Source of the DNA: Sphingomicrobium aestuariivivum
GTDB lineage: Bacteria; Pseudomonadota; Alphaproteobacteria; Sphingomonadales; Sphingomonadaceae
NCBI RefSeq assembly: GCF_024721585.1
Contig: NZ_CP102629.1
Location: 1,364,001-1,428,000, forward strand
Direction: 5' to 3'
Length of the DNA stretch: 64,000 nucleotides
The translations under genes were made by a program, and so were the position numbers. The notes under the pieces are model-generated. The model saw nothing but the letters and a program-made list of their open reading frames with translations. It was not told the origin of the DNA and did no database searches. Each line of letters begins with the position of its first letter. The stretch's first letter is position 1. This document shows positions 1 to 8,752 of this stretch, piece by piece.

Positions 1-528
1 GGCTTCCATGTCGTCAATGCGGGCAAGCTCGCCGTGGGCAAGGAGGCGCTGGTCCCCTGCACGCCCGCGGGCTGCATCCGCCTGTTGAAGGAAGAGCGCG
101 GCGACCTCAGCGGCCTCCACGCCGTCGTGATCGGCCGCTCGAACATCGTCGGCAAGCCGATGGCGCAGCTGCTGCTCGCCGAAAATGCCACCGTCACCAT
201 CGCGCACAGCCGCACGCGCAACCTTCCCGAGATCGCCCGCACCGCCGACATCCTCGTCGCCGCGGTCGGCCGCCCCGAGATGGTCAAGGGCGACTGGGTC
301 AAGGAAGGCGCCACCGTCATCGACGTCGGCATCAACCGGCTGCCCCCGCCCGAGGAAGGCGCGAAGGGCAAGCTCGTCGGCGACGTCGCTTATGGCGAGG
401 CTGCCGAAAAGGCCGCGGCGATCACGCCGGTGCCAGGCGGGGTCGGGCCGATGACCATCGCCATGTTGCTCGCCAACACGCTGACCGCCGCCCACGCCCG
501 CGAAGGGCTCGAGCCCCCCAAGCTTTGA
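1..528 (+). CDS. folD: Bifunctional methylene-THF dehydrogenase/cyclohydrolase FolD, C-terminal part (5' truncated by window)
   Basis: Cytosolic one-carbon enzyme that interconverts 5,10-methylene-, 5,10-methenyl- and 10-formyl-tetrahydrofolate. The frame is open from base 1, so roughly the first 110 residues lie outside the window. FolD signatures are clear: [14 protein letters not shown] in the NADP-binding half and [16 protein letters not shown] near the C terminus. The stop codon overlaps the TTG start of the next gene in a 4-base TTGA, which suggests translational coupling. Identity is firm; only the missing 5' end is unknown. Confidence 0.95.
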   Translation, partial: GFHVVNAGKLAVGKEALVPCTPAGCIRLLKEERGDLSGLHAVVIGRSNIVGKPMAQLLLAENATVTIAHSRTRNLPEIARTADILVAAVGRPEMVKGDWVKEGATVIDVGINRLPPPEEGAKGKLVGDVAYGEAAEKAAAITPVPGGVGPMTIAMLLANTLTAAHAREGLEPPKL

Positions 529-1163
529 TCCTCGCCCTGCTCCTCCAGGCCGCCGCGCCGGACTATGTCAGTCCGGTTGCCGCCGAAATCGGCTTCATGA
601 GGGACGCGCAGGACAAGGGTCAGTGGCAGGCGTTCGGCCATTGGGCCGCCGAAGAGGGCATTCTCGTCGGACGCCGCATGCTGCCGGCGAAGGAACTGGC
701 GGCAGCGCTTGCCGCCGACGAGCCCGAGCAGCCGCTCTACTGGCTCGCCACCCGCTCGATCCTCAGCTGCCATGGCCGCACCGCGATCAACAGCGGCCCC
801 TATCTCGATCCCGCGGGCGGCACCGGCCGTTTCCATACTGTCTGGCAATGGCAGGAGGGAACGGGCTGGCGCTACCTTCTCGACCTCGGCATCGAGGATG
901 CGGCAGCGCGGCTGCCCGCTGCCGCGCCGGTGGTCGAGCTCGAACGCCCCTCCTGTCGCAACCTGCCCGACCCCGACCCGCCGGTCGACTATGAGACCGA
1001 CAAAGCGCAGGGGCGCATCGCCATGAGCGGGGACGCCAGCCTCAAATGGGAGTGGCGGCTCGGCCAATGGGGCGATAGGGCGGAACAACGTCGCCTGCTT
1101 CGCGTCTGGGGTTGGGACGGCGGCGATTATCGCCTCCTCATCGAGGCCGAACAGGAGAATTAA
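525..1163 (+). CDS. Hypothetical exported protein (212 aa)
   Basis: Not recognised by family. The TTG start was chosen because it overlaps the folD stop and gives a short hydrophobic N terminus ([10 protein letters not shown]) that resembles a signal peptide. No good Shine-Dalgarno sequence is visible, as is common for coupled starts. The body (about residues 20-130) has a small alpha+beta look with one central Cys and could be an NTF2/SnoaL-like fold, but this is only an impression. A second Cys follows in a Pro-rich stretch. It is followed after 3 bases by the MarC gene, so folD, this gene and marC probably form one transcript. Confidence 0.7.
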   Translation: MILALLLQAAAPDYVSPVAAEIGFMRDAQDKGQWQAFGHWAAEEGILVGRRMLPAKELAAALAADEPEQPLYWLATRSILSCHGRTAINSGPYLDPAGGTGRFHTVWQWQEGTGWRYLLDLGIEDAAARLPAAAPVVELERPSCRNLPDPDPPVDYETDKAQGRIAMSGDASLKWEWRLGQWGDRAEQRRLLRVWGWDGGDYRLLIEAEQEN

Positions 1164-1166
1164 GTC

Positions 1167-1817
1167 GTGACGTCGAGCCTCCTTGCCCTCTTCTCCTCGG
1201 CCTTCGTCACCTTCCTCGTGATCGTCGACCCGCCGGGCAATGCGCCGATCTTCGCAGGCCTCACCCGCGACGCCGCCGCAGCCGACCGCCGTCGCATGGC
1301 GATCCGCGCCGCGATCGTGGCCTGGTTCATCCTCCTCTTCTTCGCCTTCCTCGGCGAGCCGCTGCTCGATGCGCTGGGCATCAGCCTTGCCGCCTTCCGC
1401 ATCGCGGGCGGTATCATGCTCTTCATCATCGCGCTCGACATGGTGTTCGAGAAGCGCACCGAACGCCGCGAGAACCGCGCCCACGAAATCGAGGGCACGC
1501 CCGAGGCCGAGGACGTGTCGGTCTTCCCCATGGCGATCCCGATGATCGCGGGCCCCGGCACCATCGCCGCGATCATGCTCTACATGGCCGAGGCCGACAG
1601 CATGGCGGAAAAGGCCACCATCACCGCGGCAATGAGCGCGGTGATCCTCCTCACCATGATCGCGCTGCTGGCGGCGGGGCCGCTGATGAAGCTGATGGGC
1701 GCCAAGCTCGAGGCGATGATCACCCGCCTGCTCGGTGTCATCCTCGCCGCGCTCGCCAGCCAGTTCGTCATCGACGGCATCGCCGCCGCCTTGATCAGCG
1801 AACTTCGTACAATCTGA
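1167..1817 (+). CDS. MarC family integral membrane protein
   Basis: Inner-membrane protein of the MarC/UPF0056 (NAAT) family, 216 residues with about six hydrophobic segments, which is the usual length. The family-typical VDPPGNAPIF lies near residues 20-30 and a PMAIPMIAGPGTIAA stretch in the middle. The GTG start follows the upstream stop by 3 bases, with AGGAG about 9 bases before it. Transport substrates of the family are poorly established; the name from multiple antibiotic resistance does not prove a drug-efflux role. The 3' end overlaps the convergent membrane-protein gene by 23 bases. Confidence 0.9.
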   Translation: MTSSLLALFSSAFVTFLVIVDPPGNAPIFAGLTRDAAAADRRRMAIRAAIVAWFILLFFAFLGEPLLDALGISLAAFRIAGGIMLFIIALDMVFEKRTERRENRAHEIEGTPEAEDVSVFPMAIPMIAGPGTIAAIMLYMAEADSMAEKATITAAMSAVILLTMIALLAAGPLMKLMGAKLEAMITRLLGVILAALASQFVIDGIAAALISELRTI

Positions 1818-3606
1818 GCGGCAGCCCTTCGAGGAAGGGCGCCTCGACCCGATCGAGCCAGTCGGGCGTCTCGCCCCGCAGCAGCCGCTCGTTGAGCCCC
1901 GGCCCCTCGGGCGCCTCGTCCATGCCGCCATCCTCGTCGCACACCATGAGGTAGTCGGCGCCATAGGCCCGCACCGTGCGCGCGGCGGCCTCATCCTCCT
2001 CGGGCGGTGCGTCGAACACCGACAGGACATGGCCGATCGCCTCGTGGTTGCGGTGATAGGGGCCGGTGATGGTGTCGTGATGCGTCAGCACGAGGAGGCG
2101 CGGCGCAAGGTCGATATGGATGAACACGGTCGACGGCTCGATCCGGTTGAGCCGCCCCATCACCCGCGCTTCCTTGCAGAAGAGCCGCACCTCTCCGCCC
2201 GCCATCGCCTCGTCCTTGGCCGCCTCGATCCGCTCGTCGCGCAATTCGCTGCTGTTCTTGGGCAAATAGTTGGCGACGATCGGGGCGAGCGCGCCGATCC
2301 CCAGCGTGACCGCCAGGTAGGTGCCGATGATGCGCACCAGCGGCGAGCCCGAGCCCAGCGTGCGGGGCAGGAGGATGGAAACGAACAGCGCCGCGCCGGG
2401 CACCGCGAGAAGCTGCGCCGCCGCCCCGGCACGGATCTGCCAGCCAAGCAGCAACGCCGTCACCAGCGCGGGCACGGCGATGATCAGGACGCGGCGACGC
2501 GCCTCGAAGTCGCCGGCACCGCGCCCGAAGGCCAGCACATAGCCCGCAAGCCCGACAAGGAGCGGCAGCAGCGTGACCAGAGCCACCTTGGGGCTGTGCG
2601 TCTGCACCCCGCGCGCCTCGTTGACGCGCTCGAGCCACATGGCGCTCACTTCGGGCGACACCCCCTCGAGGCGGGTCAGGCACTGAGGGAAGGCGAGCGC
2701 GTGGAAGGCGGCAATCACTAGACCCGCCACGCCCGCGAGCAGCAGTCGCCGGCGCCAGCCGGCGGGGCTCGCCCACGCCAGCAGCACGGCTGCCGCGCCC
2801 GCCAGCAGCATGTCGCTCAGCCAGACAGGCGTGAGCGCATCGCACACCATCGCGCGATTGGCCTCCGACGCGAAAGCGAGGAAACCGCCCGCGCAGCCGA
2901 GCGCGAGCGAGGCGCCATAGGCGCCGACGCGCCGCGCTTCATCGGCGCGCCAGATCCAGCCGAGCACCAGCCCCGCGCCGATGATCGCCAGCGGCACGAG
3001 GAGTTCGAGGCCGATGACCAGCGAGGTGGCCGTCGCCAGCCCCGCGATGACCCCGCCGCGGCGCTTTTCGGCATCGGTGACACCGACCAGCAGCCAGGCA
3101 AGGCAGGCGAGCTGCCAGCCGTGATGGTCGATGCGCAGCGGCATGAAGGCGCTGATCGCGATGCTCGAGAAGATCAGCGCGATGACCCCCGGCAGCCAGC
3201 CGAGCGGGCCCGCCAGCCGGCGCGCCACCAGCGCGATACCGATCATGGTGAAGAGCAGCGCGATGAGCGGCACCACCGTGGTGGCGAAACGCTCGGCCCC
3301 GTCGAGCCCGAACAGCGGCTCGGTCAGCGCGATCAGCCCCGCGATCGGCAGGTCGACGAGCCGCGACCAGTGGATGTCCGCGCCTTCGGGGCTCAGCATC
3401 CGGTACTGGCGCAAATCGTACCAGCCCTGCCCCGCCATCCAGTCGCGGACCTGCAGGAGCCGGAGATTGTCGTCGGTATCGCGCAGGTTGAGCGTGGCGA
3501 TCGAGACCATGTTGAAGGCGGTCACCACGCTCGTGAACACCATCCACACGATCATCGTGCCCACGACCCAGCGCCGCTCGAGCCAGTTGCGAATACGCGC
3601 CAGCAT
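1795..3606 (-). CDS. Large polytopic membrane protein, GT-C glycosyltransferase-like (603 aa)
   Basis: A protein with roughly ten or more membrane segments and a soluble C-terminal region (about residues 450-603). After the first membrane helix comes an acidic motif, RDTDDNLRL (D43, D45, D46), in the first periplasmic loop. That is where GT-C enzymes carry their catalytic acidic residues. I start it at ATG 3606 (MLARIRNW), just before the first helix and with a GGGG stretch upstream; an in-frame start at 3669 would add 21 hydrophilic residues. It faces a GtrA/GtrB-like pair, so it could be the membrane transferase of a Gtr-like glycan-modification system. No acceptor or donor can be named. 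Confidence 0.75.
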   Translation of the reverse strand: MLARIRNWLERRWVVGTMIVWMVFTSVVTAFNMVSIATLNLRDTDDNLRLLQVRDWMAGQGWYDLRQYRMLSPEGADIHWSRLVDLPIAGLIALTEPLFGLDGAERFATTVVPLIALLFTMIGIALVARRLAGPLGWLPGVIALIFSSIAISAFMPLRIDHHGWQLACLAWLLVGVTDAEKRRGGVIAGLATATSLVIGLELLVPLAIIGAGLVLGWIWRADEARRVGAYGASLALGCAGGFLAFASEANRAMVCDALTPVWLSDMLLAGAAAVLLAWASPAGWRRRLLLAGVAGLVIAAFHALAFPQCLTRLEGVSPEVSAMWLERVNEARGVQTHSPKVALVTLLPLLVGLAGYVLAFGRGAGDFEARRRVLIIAVPALVTALLLGWQIRAGAAAQLLAVPGAALFVSILLPRTLGSGSPLVRIIGTYLAVTLGIGALAPIVANYLPKNSSELRDERIEAAKDEAMAGGEVRLFCKEARVMGRLNRIEPSTVFIHIDLAPRLLVLTHHDTITGPYHRNHEAIGHVLSVFDAPPEEDEAAARTVRAYGADYLMVCDEDGGMDEAPEGPGLNERLLRGETPDWLDRVEAPFLEGLPLRLYEVR

Positions 3607-3774
3607 GCTTGCCCCCAATACCCTCGTACCTGTCGGTCGGCCCGACCATTCCTGCTCGGCCCTGCCCATGCAAGCAAAAGCTCTAGGGACAAAATCTTTA
3701 GGAGCCGTTTACCATAGGCGTGCCAAGACGCTCGAAAGCGGCTAGATTCGCATGGCTATTGGGGTGGGACAATT

Positions 3775-4200
3775 ATGGGAACCGCGATGCGGCAGGCATG
3801 GGAAGGGCTCGATCCCGAGCGGCAGCAGGTGCTTCTGCAGGTCGTGCGCTATGCCGCGACCGGTTTTGCCATCACGCTCGGCGTGGCGCTCGCCTACTGG
3901 ATCCTCGCCAACTTCATGGATCCCAACCTGTCGCTGCTGCTCGTCTTCATCGTCTTCAACTTCATCAGCTATGCCGCGCACGGGGCGATCAGCTTCAAGG
4001 GCCATGGCAGCCGTGACAATCCGGCGCGCCGAAATGTCCGCTTCGCGATCGTCAATGTCGCCGGTTTCCTCGTCAACCAGTTCTGGATCTGGCTGCTCGT
4101 CAAGGAAATGGGCGGGCCGACCTGGTGGCCGACCATCCCCCTCGTGCTGGTCACCCCTTGGCTGACCTTCGCGCTCCATCGCAAATGGGTGTACGCATGA
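3775..4200 (+). CDS. GtrA family membrane protein (polyprenyl-linked sugar flippase type)
   Basis: A 141-residue protein with four hydrophobic segments, the usual GtrA size. The family pattern is visible: RYAATGFAITLGVALAYWIL, FNFISYAAHGAISFK and a final helix ending in LTFALHRKWVY. GtrA proteins are thought to flip undecaprenyl-phosphate-linked sugars across the inner membrane for O-antigen or other glycan modification. The stop overlaps the ATG of the downstream GT2 gene (ATGA), the arrangement seen in gtrAB operons. Start is ATG 3775; MRQAW at 3784 is an alternative. Confidence 0.85.
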   Translation: MGTAMRQAWEGLDPERQQVLLQVVRYAATGFAITLGVALAYWILANFMDPNLSLLLVFIVFNFISYAAHGAISFKGHGSRDNPARRNVRFAIVNVAGFLVNQFWIWLLVKEMGGPTWWPTIPLVLVTPWLTFALHRKWVYA

Positions 4201-5165
4201 ACATGATGAGCCAGATCGCCTCGCCCGAACTGACCCTGCTCGTGCCGGTAAAGGACGAGGAAGCGGCCATCCCCGCCTTCCTCGCCACCGTCGTGCCGAT
4301 CCTCGAGGCACTGGACGATGCCGCCGCGAACAGCTTCGAGATCCTCTTCATCGACGATGGCTCGAGCGATGCGACCCTCGGCCTCATCCGCGACGCCGCC
4401 GCGCGCGACCCGCGCATCCGCGGCCTGTCCCTCAGCCGCAATTTCGGCAAGGAAGCCGCGCTTACCGCCGGTATCGACCATGCCCGCGGACAGGCAGTCA
4501 TCCCCTATGACGTCGACATGCAGGACCCGCCATCGGCCATCGCGCCGATGCTCGCCAAGTGGCGCGAGGGGCATGAGGTCGTCGTCGGCGTGCGGCAGGA
4601 CCGCCAGTCGGACGGCGCGCTGAAGCGCTGGACCGCGAGCGCCTATTACCGCACCCACAATGCCCTCTCGAAGGACAAGATCCCCGAGCATGCGGGTGAT
4701 TTCCGCCTGCTCGACCGCAAGGTCGTCGAGGTCATCAAGGCGCTGCCCGAGCGCAACCGCTTCATGAAGGGCCTGTTCGGCTGGGCAGGGTTCAAGACCG
4801 CCACCGTCACCTATGCCCGCGAGGAGCGCGAGAACGGTTCGACCAAATTCGGCTTCTGGAAGCTGTGGACGCTGGCATTGGACGGCATCACCTCGGCCTC
4901 GACCGTGCCGCTGCGCGTCTGGTCCTATATCGGCGGGTTGGTCGCCATCGGCACGCTCTTCTACGCCGCCTTCATCGTCATCCGCACGCTCGTCACCGGC
5001 GTCGACGTGCCGGGCTATGCCTCGATCATGGTCGCCGTGCTCTTCCTCGGCTCGATCCAGCTCATCAGCCTCGGGATCCTCGGCGAATATGTCGGGCGCA
5101 TCCTCACCGAAACCAAGCAGCGCCCGCTCTATGTCGTGGCCGAAGAGATCGGAGACAGCGAATGA
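4197..5165 (+). CDS. Glycosyltransferase family 2, GtrB/DPM-like
   Basis: 322-residue inner-membrane glycosyltransferase. The N-terminal GT-A domain carries FIDDGSSDAT (about residues 55-65) and DVDMQDPP (about 103-110), the nucleotide-sugar and metal-binding motifs. Two hydrophobic segments near residues 240-300 anchor the protein. This architecture is that of polyisoprenyl-phosphate glycosyltransferases such as GtrB, ArnC and DPM1. The ATG at 4197 was chosen because it overlaps the gtrA stop (ATGA); the open frame continues upstream inside gtrA. The stop overlaps the methyltransferase start in the same way, so three genes are tightly coupled. Confidence 0.9.
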   Translation: MNMMSQIASPELTLLVPVKDEEAAIPAFLATVVPILEALDDAAANSFEILFIDDGSSDATLGLIRDAAARDPRIRGLSLSRNFGKEAALTAGIDHARGQAVIPYDVDMQDPPSAIAPMLAKWREGHEVVVGVRQDRQSDGALKRWTASAYYRTHNALSKDKIPEHAGDFRLLDRKVVEVIKALPERNRFMKGLFGWAGFKTATVTYAREERENGSTKFGFWKLWTLALDGITSASTVPLRVWSYIGGLVAIGTLFYAAFIVIRTLVTGVDVPGYASIMVAVLFLGSIQLISLGILGEYVGRILTETKQRPLYVVAEEIGDSE

Positions 5166-5968
5166 CCGCCCAAGGTACCGTCACTGGCCAGATGGCCCCC
5201 GACGCGATCCGCGCCGCCGAAGGCTCGGCCGACGATGTCGCCTTCCAGCGCAACCTTTACACCGACCCCAACGCCACCCGCCGCCAGCTCCACTGGGACC
5301 GCCGCCACTTCGTGATGGACCGTGTCGAGCGCTATAGCGCGCCCGGTGACAGGCTCCTCGAGATCGGCGTCGGCTGCGGCATTTTCACCGAGGGAATGGC
5401 CGGTTCGGGCCGCCTCGTCGATGCCGTCGACATCCACCCCGCCTATCTCGCCAATGTCGAGGGAAAAGCGGGCATCTCGGTCCACCAGAAGGACGCGACG
5501 CAAAAACTCGGCCTCGGCCCGCACAAGCTCGCCATCTGCTCCGAAGTGCTCGAACATGTGCCGCCCTCGGGCAGCCAGGGCCTGCTCGACGCGGTCCATG
5601 ACAGCCTCGAGCCGGGCGGCCATTTCATCCTCACCACCCCGCAGCGCTGGGCCACCGTCGAGCTCATGGCGCGCCTGTTCAAATTCCCCGCTGTCCTGTG
5701 GCTCGCGCGCAAGATCTACGGTCATGCCGAGGAGCTGGGGCACATCAACCTGCTCACCGCAGGCCAGCTCCAGCAGCAGATCGACAAGGCTGGCTTCGAG
5801 GTCGTCGAGCAGAAGCGCTTCGGCTTCTACCTCCCCCTCATCGCCGAGGCGGGCGGCAAGCCCGGCGCCAAACTCCTCAAGGCCCTCGACAGGGCGCTGG
5901 CAAACGTACCCGTCCTGCGCGGCCTGTTGTGGACGCAGGGCTATGTCCTGAAGAAGCCTAGCGCCTGA
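5162..5968 (+). CDS. Class I SAM-dependent methyltransferase
   Basis: 268-residue protein with the SAM-binding motif LLEIGVGCG (about residues 62-70), a following acidic DAVDIHP strand end, and a CSEVLEHV post-motif typical of the UbiG-like Methyltransf_11/23 group. It is translationally coupled (ATGA) to the GtrB-like gene, so its substrate may be a sugar, a glycan or a lipid-linked glycan intermediate. This is an inference from position; the fold alone does not give the substrate. The 3' end overlaps the convergent membrane-protein gene by 11 bases. Confidence 0.85.
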   Translation: MTAQGTVTGQMAPDAIRAAEGSADDVAFQRNLYTDPNATRRQLHWDRRHFVMDRVERYSAPGDRLLEIGVGCGIFTEGMAGSGRLVDAVDIHPAYLANVEGKAGISVHQKDATQKLGLGPHKLAICSEVLEHVPPSGSQGLLDAVHDSLEPGGHFILTTPQRWATVELMARLFKFPAVLWLARKIYGHAEELGHINLLTAGQLQQQIDKAGFEVVEQKRFGFYLPLIAEAGGKPGAKLLKALDRALANVPVLRGLLWTQGYVLKKPSA

Positions 5969-7490
5969 TCTCGTAAAGCGCAGACCCGCCGCCCTCGCGC
6001 ACGAGGCGGAAATCCTCGTCCATGCCCGCCGGCATGCCGGCATCGACCAGCCAGACATAATCATATCGCTCGCGCGGCAGGTCCTCGAGGATGGCTCGGA
6101 AAAGGGCGGGCGCGCGCGTTTCGCAATTGTCCGACCAGGCAAAGGTGTGCGGGTCGGACTTGGTTCGGTCGGCGGCCTCGCGCAGCTTGAGCGGGCTCGC
6201 CTCGCTGATCTCCCACATGTTGTTCGCATAACCGGAGTTCTCGGCGATGTGGAACCCGCCGATATGGGCGTTGCGACGCAGTGGCCAGATGGTCCGGCAT
6301 TCGCGCGGGGCATAATGCGCGAACAGCCGCGTGCCGGGCGCAAGGTCGGCGATCACCGCGCGCTGCGCCGCGATCCGGTCGGACCAGATGAGCGTGCTCG
6401 CACTGGTTGTCGCCAGCTTGAGCAGCCCGAATCCGAGCGCCACTGCCGCGATCAACGCGCGGTCCTTTCGCCGCACCCCGTCGAGCGCGAGGAAGAAGGC
6501 GAGCAGCATCACCGGGGCCATGCGGAAATCGGAAAAGGCCGAGCCGAACAGCACCCGCGGCATGGCGAAGAAGACAAGCGTGAGGAGCCCCGCGAACCAG
6601 AGCAGCATCGTCCGGCGCCAGGCAAAGTCGTTCGACAGCGTCGCGCCGACCAGCAGCAGGACGGTCATGCTTGCCATCGCAAGGTCCAACCATCGCCACT
6701 GGTCGAGGAACAGCGTGCCGATCGCGGTGAGCTTGCGCTCGATGCTGAAATCATAGCCGGCATTGCCCGTCACCACGTCGCTGGTGACGAACCAATAGCC
6801 AAGATGGACAAAGGGCAGGAACAGCGGCCAGGTCGCCAGCGCGCCGCGCCACAGCGCCGGCCAATGGCCCGCGCCCTCGCGGCGCCGGCGGTCCCATTCG
6901 GCGGCAAAGGCGCCGATCCCGAGCACGCCCCAGCCATAGGGATGGGCAAGATAGACGAGGAGCGCGATCGGCAGGAAGGCGAGCGCGCGGCGCGCGACAT
7001 GCCCCTGCCTCCCCCAGCGCACCCACAGCGCCAGCGCGGCCAGCGCCAGCCCGATCGAGAGCGTGTAATTGACGAAGCCGTAGAGAAAGGGCTGGGCGAA
7101 GGCGAAGGCGGGCACGATGCCGATCGCGGGCGCGACCCGCCCGAGGACCTCGCGCGACAGCCACCAGCTCGCCCCCACCCACAAGGGCGGGATCAGGCAA
7201 ACGATGAGCTTGGTGGCGGCGGACACGCCGATGACGGGCGCCAGCGCGGCGACGAGGAGGTCCCCGCCGATATTGCCGGTGAACTTGAAGCCATGCTCGA
7301 AATAGGGCGCCCAATAGGCCGCGCCCTCGCCGCCATGACCGATGGCGAAGCGCGCATAATGGAAGGGCAGGTCGACGAGCGGCGGCATCCCTCCCATCGC
7401 CACCGGCAGCAGCGTCGGCAACAGCGATACCGCCAGCAGCAGGAAGAGATATTCCCGCCGCTCCCACCACGGTGCGGCCTCAGCCGACAT
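5958..7490 (-). CDS. Large polytopic membrane protein, possible GT-C type (510 aa)
   Basis: About ten to eleven hydrophobic segments over residues 15-360, followed by a soluble C-terminal region of about 150 residues. An acidic residue in the first loop (PPLVDLPFHYAR, D40) is compatible with a GT-C transferase, but no family is recognised with certainty. The ATG at 7490 was preferred over a TTG one codon upstream. The gene overlaps the 3' end of cfa by 11 bases on the same strand, so it is probably read from the cfa promoter. Together with the 603-residue protein it brackets the gtrA/gtrB/methyltransferase genes, a position expected for acceptor-specific transferases. Confidence 0.7.
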   Translation of the reverse strand: MSAEAAPWWERREYLFLLLAVSLLPTLLPVAMGGMPPLVDLPFHYARFAIGHGGEGAAYWAPYFEHGFKFTGNIGGDLLVAALAPVIGVSAATKLIVCLIPPLWVGASWWLSREVLGRVAPAIGIVPAFAFAQPFLYGFVNYTLSIGLALAALALWVRWGRQGHVARRALAFLPIALLVYLAHPYGWGVLGIGAFAAEWDRRRREGAGHWPALWRGALATWPLFLPFVHLGYWFVTSDVVTGNAGYDFSIERKLTAIGTLFLDQWRWLDLAMASMTVLLLVGATLSNDFAWRRTMLLWFAGLLTLVFFAMPRVLFGSAFSDFRMAPVMLLAFFLALDGVRRKDRALIAAVALGFGLLKLATTSASTLIWSDRIAAQRAVIADLAPGTRLFAHYAPRECRTIWPLRRNAHIGGFHIAENSGYANNMWEISEASPLKLREAADRTKSDPHTFAWSDNCETRAPALFRAILEDLPRERYDYVWLVDAGMPAGMDEDFRLVREGGGSALYEIRR

Positions 7491-8706
7491 CAATTGCCCG
7501 ATAACGCGCTTCGGCCTCGGCCATATAGTCGCGGGTGATCGGCAGTGCGCGGCGGTCCTTCACATATTGGACCTGGTAATTGCACGCGCCCCCGTCCTCG
7601 AACATCACCACCCCGCCCGCGAGGTAGAAGCACCACATCCGGTAGAATTTCTCGTCATACATCTCGACGATCGCGTCGCGATGCTTCTCGCACCGTTCGA
7701 GCCAGTGGCGCAGCGTGAAGGCATAATGGAGCCGCAGCGTCTCGACATCGCTGGCGATGAGCCGTGCCTTCTCGCTCGCCGCGCACATCTGCGAGAGCGA
7801 GGGGATGTGATAGCCGGGAAAGATATATTTGTCGGTGAAGGGGTCGGGCCCCGAGGCCTGCCCGAACTTGCCGATGGTGTGGACGAGCATGACCCCGTCA
7901 GGACTGAGCAATTCGCGGCACTTGGCGTAGAATTCGTCATAATGCGCCTCGCCGACATGCTCGAACATGCCGACCGAGACGATGCGGTCGAAGCTGCCGC
8001 TGAGCGCGCGATAGTCGATCAGCTGGAAACTGACCGCATCGCCGCAGCCCGCCTCCGCCGCGGCCTTTCGCGCATAATCGAGCTGTTCGGTCGACAGGGT
8101 CACCCCCGTCACCTTCACCCCCGCCACCTTGTGGAGGTAGATCGCCAGCCCGCCCCAGCCCGAGCCGATGTCGAGCACATGGTCGCCCTCGCGCAGGTGC
8201 AGCTTGGCGGCGATATGCGCCAGCTTGTCGGCCTGGATCTCCTCGAGCCCCAGATTCTCGTCGCGGACATAGGCGCAGCTATATTGCCGCCGCGGGTCGA
8301 GGAAGAGCGCGTAGAGGTCGTTGCCGATGTCATAATGGTGGGCGACGTTCTTGCGGCTCGTCACCGGATTGTTGCGCCGGAGCCAACGTGCCGCCTTGCC
8401 CAGCGTGGTCGAGGTCCTGAAGGGCGAGGCCGACAGCCCGCCCTCCTCCCAGCGCGAACTCTTCTGAACGATCTCGAGCAGGTCGAGGATCGTCCCGTCC
8501 TCGATCGTCAACCGCCCGTCCATATAGGCCTCGCCCAGATGGAGGCGCGGATTGCGCACGACATCGCCGACGACGCTGGCATCGTGCAGCCGGAGCGTCA
8601 GCGTCCGCTCGCCCGACCCGATCGTCTCGGTGCTGCCGTCATGCCGTATGAGCGTGATGGTGCCGGCCGTGAGATGCTGGTCCGCGAGCTTCTTCAGAAG
8701 TGACAT
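7480..8706 (-). CDS. cfa: Cyclopropane-fatty-acyl-phospholipid synthase family protein
   Basis: 408-residue SAM-dependent enzyme that methylenates the double bond of unsaturated acyl chains in membrane phospholipids. The N-terminal lipid-binding-like part (residues 1-100) precedes the methyltransferase core with VAHHYDIGNDLY, LDIGSGWGGLAIYLH (SAM site), SVGMFEHVGE and FTDKYIFPGYHIPS, all characteristic of the CFA synthase/CMAS family. Length is normal for the family. Starts at ATG 8706. The following gene begins inside its 3' end. Confidence 0.92.
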   Translation of the reverse strand: MSLLKKLADQHLTAGTITLIRHDGSTETIGSGERTLTLRLHDASVVGDVVRNPRLHLGEAYMDGRLTIEDGTILDLLEIVQKSSRWEEGGLSASPFRTSTTLGKAARWLRRNNPVTSRKNVAHHYDIGNDLYALFLDPRRQYSCAYVRDENLGLEEIQADKLAHIAAKLHLREGDHVLDIGSGWGGLAIYLHKVAGVKVTGVTLSTEQLDYARKAAAEAGCGDAVSFQLIDYRALSGSFDRIVSVGMFEHVGEAHYDEFYAKCRELLSPDGVMLVHTIGKFGQASGPDPFTDKYIFPGYHIPSLSQMCAASEKARLIASDVETLRLHYAFTLRHWLERCEKHRDAIVEMYDEKFYRMWCFYLAGGVVMFEDGGACNYQVQYVKDRRALPITRDYMAEAEARYRAIDVG

Positions 8707-8752
8707 GCGCTTTACCCCCTGTCGCCATGTCTGGCGCGGGTCAGCGCAGGGT

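Noticed and set aside
390-2030. Minus-strand open frame across folD, the exported protein and marC
   Set aside because: Composition is Arg/Asp/His-rich without a domain; folD and marC on the plus strand are certain.
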